Shown here in pieces: positions 55,530 to 64,000 of a stretch of 64,000 nt of DNA (positions are counted from its first letter, which is position 1; every line of letters starts with the position of its first letter). The notes below the pieces were generated by a model, which ran no database searches, was not told where the DNA came from, and saw nothing but the letters and a program-made list of their open reading frames with translations. Source of the stretch: Helicoverpa zea. Lineage: Eukaryota; Arthropoda; Insecta; Lepidoptera; Noctuidae. The DNA is taken from contig NC_061480.1 in assembly GCF_022581195.2 (NCBI RefSeq), positions 5,232,892 through 5,296,891 on the forward strand, written 5' to 3'. A program made the position numbers and the translations under genes.

Positions 55530-57889
55530 TAAGTATATCTTCGCATGAAAAATGGTTTTACTACAAAAAACACAAAATAATGACCATCTATTTATTTATT
55601 TGAAAACACGGTAGAAACCACTGAGTAATTGACTGTGGGTTGCAGATTCAATTCCCGAACGAGACATATATCGATCTACAGAATCTTGCACTAGCATAAG
55701 GAGGTATAAAAATAAGAAAGCAGCTCAGTTTTATTTTTTTGTTGTAAATCATCAACTGACCCCTCCCGCTGTGGGTGTAGAGCGAGGGAGTGTCAGATAC
55801 TCTTACTGACTAAAACCCACCAAATTGCTTCTGGAGCCTATAGTGTACCAGGGCAGTGGTAACTCTTACTCTCTCTAACTCTTACGAACAGTCTTGCCAG
55901 CCTGGGTAAATATGTGATCTTTGTAATGCGCGTACTACCATGCATCTTCATACTGATTCATGAGCCCAAACAAACTATCGGCCGACTTAAAGTTTGCAGT
56001 GAGTTGGTACTCAGTATTCAATGTTTATATTAACCACGTAAATATCAAACATATCATCCCATATTTATTTATTTTCCTCACACATAATTTTTAAAAACAT
56101 TTTACGTACATTTTTTAACGAAGCGGCCTTGCTAGTTCCTCTCAAGAAATTGTATTGATTCATCACCAAAATGCATTGACCTCCCCCTCCCCTTTGTACC
56201 GTAGTCATTTGTTCTATAATGAAGTGTTTGTATGGGTAGCGAGGGGTCAGGATAAATTGGTCGGCTGCTAATGAGTCTTTCATTCCAGAGGTTAGGGGTC
56301 AAATGGCTTATCAACGCACAGTGATAAGGATGTCGTTTGGGAAGTGGTGTAAGTATGTTTTTGTGATATTAGTGGTTTGTAGAAGTTGGTTTTGAATAAT
56401 GATGTGACAGAAAAAAATTAAATTAGCTTACAATTTTTGGTTTGTTTAATATTGTAATTGTTGTTGTATCATGAAATAACTCTTAAACGGAATTACTTTA
56501 CGTATATTTAATGTGAGATTTTGAACTGTTAAACAAATTCGTTTATAAAATGTAGGTGCTCAGTTTAAATAAGTATTATATAAATTCATTCTGTACCCAT
56601 GTCCTGAGGTGACTCCTTCCCGCGATCGGATAAATACTGTAGCCATCCTCGATAAATGGGCTTTGTAACACTAAGATATTATTTCAAATCGATTCAATTT
56701 ACTGGTTCCTAAGATTAGCACGTTCAAGCAAACAAACAAACTCGGGAGCTTTGTGTTATCAGTATAAATGAATAGGATGGTAGAATAATAAAACCCGCTT
56801 TGTGAGCCTAAAATTTACAAATAAAATGAATTCTACAAATATTAATTTCTCAACTTACACCATTTTCCAACCACACAAAAATCATACAGTCGGCCACCAA
56901 TCCTCAACCATGCTACACCGCAGAACAAAATAATAATATTAATTATTATTGCCGTTAATAATAACATTTACTATTATTAATAATAATAAGCAGTGAGAGT
57001 GTTATATGAAAGTGTTATTAACGTAAGTTTATAGTGTATTTATTTATTATTAAATAACTTTTAATGCAAATGTTTCGAGATGATTTTTGATTTAGGCGTC
57101 GCCCTGTAAAATCATGGAATTTGAGGTCGGTGACCGTGTTTTGAACTATAATAGTATTTACTATGTAACTTTTGGGTATTTTTGAGTAGTTATTTAATAG
57201 TAAAATACTCATAAATATTGGAAATCCTCAAAATAATTGTTGGAGGTACTGTTTATCTGTGACGCTTTTGTTGTAGTTAAAACAGTTGAATGGATTTTGA
57301 TAGAATTCGGTAAAATGATTGTTTGTAAGAAATGTACTTAGGAGTTTTTTTTGGTGTGGATATCCACCGTTTTAGGTTGAGACGAAAAAGCCAGAGTTTT
57401 GTTATTACTATGTTGTGTTTCACGCCAAAATTACTGTAAATAAATTTGGTTAAAATTTTTCATAAAGATGCATATTGTTTAATAACAGACATCTTGAACC
57501 TAGTCTTTTCACAACATTATTGGGGTCAGCTTCTGGTCTATCTAGATGCAGCTGAGTACCAGTGTGTCACATGGAGTGACTGCCTATCTGATCAACTGGT
57601 TGTCAGACAAAAAACGGTCAAAAGACGGACAGACAAAAACGGACAAAAGTGGTTGTAAGACTTATGACAAAATTATTCAAATGACAGTCATCCCGACAGT
57701 TTTGTTCAAGCCAAATATTTAACGTGTCTTCCAAAATACGGTGAAACTCGCTGTCAAAAATGGTCACCCATCTACGGATTGACTGCGCTAAGCATAGCTT
57801 AATCTTAAAATCGATCGACCCGTGCGGTTGTCACTTAGCTAAAACAAAATATACTTAATTGTATTATTTTATTTTCAGAAATAAGAATA
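55530..57889. other. Gene-free DNA with R1 and SINE scraps
   Basis: 55735-55905 (minus) is an R1-type 3' UTR fragment (CCCCTCCCGCTGTGGG, GAGTGTCAGATACTC) matching 10255-10330. 57510-57600 and 57690-57770 are SINE body scraps. 56930-57000 is an AT-rich trinucleotide-like stretch. Short minus ORFs near 56065-56314 have no recognisable content. Confidence 0.5.
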
Positions 57890-57920
57890 ATGGATTTCAG
57901 AATATTTTTTCTTTTGATTG
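57890..57920 (+). CDS. Vitellogenin-like protein, first coding exon
   Basis: ATG at 57890 starts MDFRIFFLLI, the first part of a signal peptide, with donor G|GTAAGT. An acceptor (TTATTTTCAG) lies 11 bases before the ATG, so a non-coding exon upstream is expected. Joined to the next exon in phase 1 it gives MDFRIFFLLIATITTA and a likely cleavage before KTLTTG. Confidence 0.65.
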
Positions 57921-58186
57921 GTAAGTTATTCACAATTAATTTGTAATTAGTTAATTTTATCTAATCAGCTATTTTGTAGTTATCATTAAAAATAACTTAG
58001 CATTTTGGAACTTTGCATACATTATGTATTTGACTCCTTGTGCATTTGTTCTGACGATGTGTTGTCTTCGACATACGTAAAATGACAATTTATTTGGAGC
58101 GAACTTCGATTCCCGGGTACCGTAATCGCTTCGTTGGGTTTAAGAAACTTTCACAAAGTAACCCGGAGTCTATAAGTTGCTGATTA

Positions 58187-58465
58187 AGGGCTATGAGAGC
58201 GAAGGAAGTGAGTGCACCTGTGTCTGCGCAAATGTTTGTGCACTATAATATGTACTGCGCAGCTGGCTGATCTCCTTATAAGAGAACAGCCGCCGTGACC
58301 AACAATCAGTTTAGACACCATTAAACTGTGTCATACAAAAGAAAAAAAAACAAGTAATCATCATCATCATCCCAATTTCATTCGTGGTCGGCGCAGCATG
58401 TTTTCTCCTTCCATACTCTTCTATCTGCCGTCATCTCACAAGTAACATTCTTTTTTACCAATAAA
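58187..58465. repeat. Dispersed repeat and RTE-like 3' end in the first intron
   Basis: 58187-58315 matches 5170-5300 (GAGTGCACCTGTGTCTGCGC). 58363-58465 (ATCATCATCATCCCAATTTC, TTCTATCTGCCGTCATCT) is the reverse 3' end of the RTE-like family at 11292. Confidence 0.75.
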
Positions 58466-58511
58466 TATAGTTATCACAAGTAATATTGAATCTATATTTT
58501 TTGATTTCCAG

Positions 58512-58723
58512 CTACCATAACTACAGCTAAAACTCTGACGACGGGTCTAAGACTCCTTTTTCCACAAGAGCATAGAGAATACATATTTGTATTAAAAAGT
58601 AACGTGTCCACCGGCACTTGGAATCCTCGGAAAAGCGCCACCTATTGGCAGCTGGAAGGAAACTTGCATATACAAGTGTATGACAACTTTACTAAGGCTC
58701 GATTGAGTTTGAGTGATCTGGAG
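58512..58723 (+). CDS. Vitellogenin-like protein, second coding exon
   Basis: The acceptor is GATTTCCAG and the donor GAG|GTAAGA. It reads LLFPQEHREYIFVLKSNVST, GTWNPRKSATYWQLEGNLHI, QVYDNFTKARLSLSDLE. The pattern (Y.F...TGT, then a strand ending L.I.V, then L.L.D) is that of the start of the vitellogenin / large lipid transfer protein N-terminal domain, a secreted lipid carrier family. Later exons were not found within the window; the frame stays open past the donor for about 45 codons with no clear family match. Identification is by motif memory only. Confidence 0.55.
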
Positions 58724-58856
58724 GTAAGAATAAATAATAAGTTTGTTTTTCAAATCAATAAGGAAGGTATGAAAGAAAATAATTCTTACCTGCATGTCGA
58801 TTCTATAAAATATCACAACTCACTTCGACATCACTCTCACTTCGACTTCGATCTAA

Positions 58857-59176
58857 AGGTAGAATTCCGTGGACGCGACAATAGTCAACCTTTGAAAATG
58901 TATGGCACCGTTGTCGAGGCCCGTGACAGTCGCGCGCGGCCGACGAATTTCGTAAGCTGCTCGCGGCATTGTCAAAAATTTAATTCTGGTTTTACTAAAA
59001 TTCTATAGATGTTATTAAGCGCTAGACCATGTTGAGAAGCGTACGGCCGCGAGCGGCTCACGAAATTCGTCGTCCGCGCGCGACTGTCGCAGCCCTCGGC
59101 AGCGGTGCCATACATTTTCATAGGTTGACTTTTGTCGCGCGCGGCTGCGACAATCGCGACCCACGGAATTCTACCT
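58857..59176. mobile_element. Harbinger-like MITE, 320 bp
   Basis: AGGTAGAATTCCGTGG (58857) and CCACGGAATTCTACCT (ending 59176) are perfect inverted ends, with further complementary GC-rich stretches inward (CGCGCGCGGCCGACGAATTT). TAA flanks both sides (58854-58856, 59177-59179). The left end extends the reading frame of the preceding region by chance. Confidence 0.88.
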
Positions 59177-60021
59177 TAAAGTTTCGTGATTGACATTGTC
59201 AAACTACACTAGCGCTTCACTATCGAGCGTGTTGACAAGTTGAACTAAATCAAAGTCGAGATTTTGACAGATTTGTCAAAATCTGTCTATCTATAGGGGA
59301 GGTAGGGGAGAGATGGGCAGTTGGGAGACATGATCAAATCAGAATAAAAGGGGGGTCCTTTTATTCTGATTTCTGATCATAGTTTTGTTTTTTTTTAATT
59401 GGGTAGTTTACGTTACCGACTGGTAACGGTGTTCATCCATAGACTATCTGTCATTTCTGTGAGTTGTCAAGAACAAACACTCGTAAAAGTACTTAAATAT
59501 TTTGTTGCGGTTTCGGATCGTTATAAAGAGAAAACTAATGAAAGGTATGTGTATTTTCTATTATTAATTATTGATTGTCAAAATCTCCAGTTACAATTAT
59601 AGTAAGTCGATGCAATCCACACCTATTATACCTTTAGAAGAGAGTACTACAGCAATAGTTAATGGGCCCCACGTTTTTATTTTAGTCTAATATGACCGGG
59701 ACCACCTACGTAGGTTGACAGGTAAGTAACTATTTTTTATTTTCTAGTTTTCAGTGCACATAAGATAAAACCGTTTAACTTAAAAGTTTTTTTACCGATT
59801 TTTTTTTCATAAACTAAGTCAAAAGTGTCCAATGCTCTCTATGGTAGGGAGGCTTTTCTTCGTCAGTGAAAATTTGTGAGGTTATAAATCTGCGCGAAAA
59901 ATCCTTTATAGAATCTTGTTTCAGGTACCGTTGCCAACTTGATCTAGAGACTATTATATTTAAAATAGTGTTTAAATAAAGTTCTAAGTGTTTTAAAGTG
60001 ATTAAGTGCCTACATTTAACG

Positions 60022-61051
60022 ATGGCTAGAATGTTTTTGCTTAAATCTTTATTAGAAGAAGCTCATGCTTTAGATAATTTAGAAAAGCGTCAACAATCTG
60101 CTAGAATTCGTAGTTTACCTTTATTAACTCGCGATGATGACTATGTGAGCATATATAGATTGTCAAAGGAGCTAATTGACCAACTGGAGTCTGATTTACT
60201 GCCCCTGATAAAGCCCACAAAACGTCGAGGCAAAGGACTTACAACTCGTGTAAAAGTAAGTATTGACACAGTTTATAGTTGAAAAATTGTAATCAAGCAC
60301 ACAATAATAAGAAAAACACTTAGTTCTTAATAAGGAGTATTCCCTTTATGTGGTTTCCCCGCCAGCTGATATGTTTTCAAAAGCCTCTGTACTTCAGTTA
60401 TAATATTGGTATTCTCTTAAGCATGAAAATAACCAAATTGGTCTCAATTTTGTTTTCACTAAATCCAGATAAAGTAGGTATTACATTTTTTATTGATTTA
60501 TTGTTTCACAGATACTATGTACTTTATCATTCTTGGCTAGTGGCAGTTACCAGAAGGTTATTAAAGAGGGCATCAGAACTTATTTATCGCAACCGTCTGC
60601 ATCTCGTTGCATAAATGAAGTAGTGGAAGCTCTGAACAATCCGGCCGTAGTAAAAAAATATATAAGGTTTCCTCAAAATCAGCAAGAAAGGCAAATTTTA
60701 AAAGAAAGGTTAGTACCTAGATTTAATATAATTTTAATATTATTATAATTAAACTGACCCTTTTATTTTTACAGTTGATCATGTTAGTGATTATTGTAAA
60801 TTACAGGTTCTACAAAAGGTTTGGGTTTCCAGCCACCATAGGCTGTATTGATGGCACTCTGGTGGCAATGAAGAGACCAGCAGAGAACGAAGAACGGTTT
60901 TACTGCCGCAAAGGCTACCATGCAAGAAATGTGCAATTGGTAAAATGGATTTCAATGTTGTAATCAATTATAATTAGGTATAATAGAGTCATTGTAATTT
61001 ATTTCTTTTTAACCCCCGACGCAAAAACGACGGGGTGTTATAAGTTTGACA

Positions 61052-61111
<60 letters not shown>

Positions 61112-62428
61112 GCATCGTAGCTCCCAAACGGATGATCCGATTGTAATGCGGTTTTTTTTGTTTAAAAGGTATGTCAGTCGGGAGTGTTCTTAGCTATGTT
61201 TGGTGGAAATCGGTTCAGGTCTTCAAGGTCATCAGCTCGTTTGCTAGATGTGATAGGAATGTTACACGATCAGTTTACTTGCAAGTATATGTGGGATCTG
61301 AAATTTGAAACACTAATGTCTTTTGGAATCACTGAGCTGGTCTGCTGTTAGGGCACGAAGGTAGGAGACGTAACCCTGAACTGCCTTTTAGTAAACCCAT
61401 CGAGTTTGGGCTCGTTGAATTTGTCTTGACAAGTTCTCTTCATGTTTCTGATTGACGAGAACCTGATGCTGGAAATGGGATGTGGCGGATGAAACCCTGA
61501 AATGCCGGAATGAAACGGATAAACCGATTTATATTTTTGCTGAAAATCTAGAATGTCCAAATGTTTCTCAATCTGTGCAATTCTCCCAGAGCCAGTTTGT
61601 CATGAGGATTGTTAAACCACTTCCTTTGGCCGAGATCGCATATAGCGACCCCATCTTAAGATAAAATAAATTAAATGAAAGAAGGAAAAATTAAGGAGCT
61701 CCTTTAAAAAGCATGAAATAAAATTAAATTATAAATTTAAAAAAACCCCCGACCCAAAAAAGTACGCAATAATTATGACAAAAGGTTAAAAACGCTAAAC
61801 CCTATAAAAAGCAAAAAATAACTTTTAACACTACGTAAACTAAATTTTGACGTGTCGGGGGACCGCTTTTTACCTTCATAAATACTTACAAAAATCAAAT
61901 GATACCTACCTAATTACAACATTCGTTAAAAAAAAAAAACACGTATCTAAAGTAATGAATTAGAGCGGTCCCCCGACACGAAAAAATTTAGTTTACGTAG
62001 TGTTAAAAGTTATTTTTTGCTTTTTATAGGGTTTAGCGTTTTTAACCTTTTGTCATAATTATTGCGTACTTTTTTTTCAGATAACAGATGCAGATTTAAA
62101 TATTTTACACGTGGATCCCACATATGGAGGAGCTACTCACGATAGCTTCATTTTTAATTATAGTGCTATCAAAGACCATTTAGAGGCATTAACAAATGCT
62201 GGTGAAGAAGTAGTTTTGCTCGGTAAGTAGATCCTTTCCTGACCCTGCTTCAGAATATAAGCCTAATTACTAAGTATAAAAACTACATAGTTATTTTTTT
62301 TTTCAGGTGATTCAGGATATGCTCAGCGTGCCTACCTCATGACGCCAATTAGTGGCGCTGAAGAGAATTCCCCTGAAGCTTATTACAATAAGCGAAGTGA
62401 AATGCGAGTTGTTGTTCGAATTTTATAG
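60022..62428 (+). CDS. Harbinger-type transposase, 5 exons, C-terminus lost
   Basis: Exons 60022-60255, 60512-60708, 60807-60939, 62081-62222 and 62307-62428 join in phase. It encodes MARMFLLKSLLEEAHALDNL, LASGSYQKVIKEGI, INEVVEALNNPAVVKKYIRF, RFYKRFGFPATIGCIDGTLV, then LNILHVDPTYGGATHDSFIF and GDSGYAQRAYLMTP. The first two catalytic Asp (GCIDGT, HVDPTY) are present. The frame leaves family sequence after YYNKR and stops within ten codons, so the third acidic residue and the C-terminal region are missing. About 276 residues versus about 350 for HARBI1-like proteins. Not expected to transpose. Confidence 0.9.
61011..61290. repeat. Dispersed repeat with (GT)n microsatellite
   Basis: AACCCCCGACGCAAAAACGA, GGGTGTTATAAGTTTGAC, then about 22 GT units (61058-61106), then GCTCCCAAACGGATGATCC. 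I recall this as a common microsatellite-bearing repeat of moths. It lies in transposase intron 3. Confidence 0.75.
61757..62079. mobile_element. Long foldback element forming the exon 4 acceptor tract
   Basis: Left arm 61757-61880 (AAAAGTACGCAATAATTATG, GGTTAAAAACGCTAAACCC, CGTGTCGGGGGACCGCT) and right arm 61955-62079 are nearly perfect complements around a loop of about 75 bases. The right end, GCGTACTTTTTTTT, directly supplies the pyrimidine tract of the acceptor at 62080. Confidence 0.9.
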
Positions 62429-62848
62429 AATCGACGTGCAGGCAGGCCTTGGCCCTGTTGCGCCCCGCTGGGGTTGCTGACAGTATTCTACTTGTGTAGC
62501 CCTTTCATTTGATACCCATATTGAGGGGGCTGTGCCATTTTGTGCCGGCGGCCATATTGGATTTAATTAAAGGTGTATACAAAATTTCAGACCAATCGGT
62601 TGACAGGAAGAGGGTGAAATTTGAATTACTAAATTTGATCCAAGAATAAATAATAAAACAAACGGGGTGAGCTAAATAAAACCGTTTAAATATCTCGTAA
62701 TGTTGAAACTGATTGTAATTTTTAGGAAAGCTCTTTCATTATATCTAGCCGAATATAAGAAATGGCAATAAAAGTTGATAATGATCTGTAAAATCTGATT
62801 TTTTATGCAATAAATTGTGAAAAAGTGCCCATCCCTCCCCTACCTCCC
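62429..62848. other. Transposon 3' region with R1 and repeat scraps
   Basis: 62436-62481 (AGGCCTTGGCCCTG, GCGCCCCGCTGGGGTTGCTG) is an R1-type fragment also seen at about 10400-10442. 62500-62560 shares ATACCCATATTG and CCATATTGGATT with the repeat near 1270. The rest is subterminal transposon sequence. Confidence 0.6.
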
Positions 62849-63117
62849 CTAAAGTATGAAATGACATTACGAATCGAAGTGAAATGCGAGTTGTTGATCG
62901 AGTTTTATAGAATCCCAGTACAGGTCGTAATAAATGCGGAAGTAACTATGTCTGTCCATCTGAATTTTACGTCAAAATTACTGAAGCGGGTTAAAAATGG
63001 AAACACTGATGACATAGGACGTATGGCATAAAACTTTTGAATTGAAATTGAAAATATTTATTTCAGAATAAGCACACAGTACACAGTCCATATTATGTTT
63101 GTAAATGAGAAACTTAA

Positions 63118-63487
63118 AAATCCCACCCAAAACAAAAATGTGAAAGGCTGCCAAGTTCGATAATATGGGAATGCTTCGCCTATAAAAGAAGTGAAATCTG
63201 AATAAGTACCAAGTTCCATACACATAACTCAGTTAAAAATAGTTACTTTTTAATGATGTTACTTGGCAAGTTTTAATAGAAAATTATTTACTTGATTCAT
63301 TGCGTTTAGTAGGTTCATAACAAGGTGTGTGAGAACTTGCCAAGTAACATCATTAAAAAGTAACTATTTTTAACTGAGGTATGTGTATGGAACTTGGTAC
63401 TTATTCAGATCTCACTTTTTTTATAGGCGAAGCATTCCCATATTATCGAACTTGGCAGCCTTTCACATTTTTGTTTTGGGTGGGATT
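63118..63487. mobile_element. Foldback element, about 370 bp
   Basis: AAATCCCACCCAAAACAAAA (left) is complementary to TTTTGTTTTGGGTGGGATTT (right). The arms are about 155 bases each and stay highly similar through AACTTGGCAAG-type text, with a loop of only about 55 bases. No ORF and no clear target duplication. Confidence 0.85.
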
Positions 63488-63805
63488 TCATTTATTTTTG
63501 TAAGTTTGTTTATTTTATTTTTTTATTATGATTAAGTTAGTTAAGGAAATGTCTCATACTATCTTTCAGAAAAAAAAAAAAGAAATTAACAGAGTTACTT
63601 TCGCGATTATAATACCAGTCAGGATAAGTACATTAAGGTTAATTATTAAGGTTGGCTGTAAGAGAACCCAATTCTGGGTTAAGCTCGCCATTGTACATAA
63701 ACTGTCTTTTTTTTTTTATTATGTATTGTTAAGTGTGCAATAAAGAATAGTAGTAAAATGTTAATTGAAAATAAAATAAAATAAACTTATATATATATAT
63801 ACAAC
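63488..63805. other. AT-rich DNA with a LINE-like 3' end
   Basis: 63655-63745 (GAGAACCCAATTCTGGG, GCTCGCCATTGTACATAA, then AATAAAGAA) resembles a LINE or gene 3' end. No coding region was identified. Confidence 0.4.
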
Positions 63806-64000
63806 TTAAAACCAATACAGTGCATCAAAAAATTGCTCCTCATCGCTGTCACTGGGTAATGTACCCAAAAGACTGGCAGCATTGCCACGTTGGATGGCAA
63901 TGCTCAACCTCTGTGCGAAATAAAAGCCAGCCTTTGGGTCCCGGGAAGTGTCAACCAGGCGCTGGGAAATATCCCTGGCAAGAAGGTGCGCCCTCCGACC
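63806..64000 (-). CDS. C-terminal part of an unidentified protein, runs off the window
   Basis: The minus strand gives 64 residues before TAA (63806-63808), open to the window edge: RAHLLARDISQRLVDTSRD, PKAGFYFAQRLSIAIQRGNA and ASLLGTLPSDSDEEQFFDAL. The sequence is more GC-rich than its flank and looks coding. I do not recognise it with confidence; a transposon-encoded or multi-copy protein is possible. Confidence 0.5.
   Translation of the reverse strand, partial: GRRAHLLARDISQRLVDTSRDPKAGFYFAQRLSIAIQRGNAASLLGTLPSDSDEEQFFDALYWF

Larger units (their letters stand above)
59296..62849 (+). mobile_element. PIF/Harbinger transposon with damaged transposase
   Basis: GGGGAGGTAGGGGAG (59296) and CTCCCCTACCTCCCC (ending 62849) are the inverted ends, followed inward by GATGGGCA and TGCCCATC. 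The flanks share TA (ATA on the left, TAA on the right, so a TWA duplication may have mutated). It encloses a five-exon transposase gene. A subterminal hairpin (ATCAAATCAGAATAAAAG and complement) lies at 59331-59385. Confidence 0.85.

Noticed and set aside
58604..59008. + strand 134-codon ORF extending past the vitellogenin-like exon
   Set aside because: It runs through a good donor (GTAAGA at 58724) and then into a MITE; the tail shows no clear family motif, so the exon was ended at the donor.

Overview
The window is eukaryotic nuclear DNA, most probably from a moth or butterfly. It has spliced genes with short exons and GT-AG introns and tRNA-derived SINEs and other dispersed repeats that look lepidopteran (this is recollection; no search was run). 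It also carries non-LTR retrotransposons of the R1, RTE-like and CR1-like groups and many foldback/MITE-type DNA elements. There are no bacterial-style operons.

The main host gene is a kainate-type ionotropic glutamate receptor on the + strand. Seventeen coding exons are visible between 5653 and 30506, encoding about 811 residues: most of the amino-terminal domain, S1, M1, the pore loop, M3, S2, M4 and a short C-tail. The first exons lie upstream or were not recognised. Six exons have a partial or decayed extra copy nearby, mostly tandem copies in the following intron that repeat the 3' part of the exon with its splice donor. One set (14626-15099) stays in frame through three donors spaced exactly 135 nt apart. 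The last coding intron (21686-30458) is almost entirely a 25-bp minisatellite interrupted by two MITE copies and an intact full-length CR1-like retrotransposon.

From 30.6 to 43.9 kb the window holds foldback elements. The most unusual is a 4.3-kb element (35439-39745) with ~100-bp terminal inverted repeats and a TTA target duplication. It contains inverted arrays rich in TGACGTCA palindromes and a two-exon gene for an 84-residue ZAD-like zinc-finger protein. From 43932 to 53262 there is a three-level nest: an RTE-like LINE, split by a DNA transposon, itself carrying a nearly complete R1-type LINE.

The right part (53.5-64 kb) has two candidate secreted-protein genes: a small acidic one on the minus strand (53582-54658), and the first two coding exons of a vitellogenin-like large lipid transfer protein on the plus strand (57890-58723). 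These are followed by a PIF/Harbinger transposon (59296-62849) with a five-exon transposase that has lost its C-terminus, several MITEs with TAA target duplications, and an unidentified minus-strand ORF leaving the window at 64000.

The host genes do not form a pathway; they are neighbours separated by mobile DNA. What links the window is mutual parasitism of repeats: SINE tails matching LINE tails, LINEs inside MITEs, MITEs inside LINEs, and both inside receptor introns.
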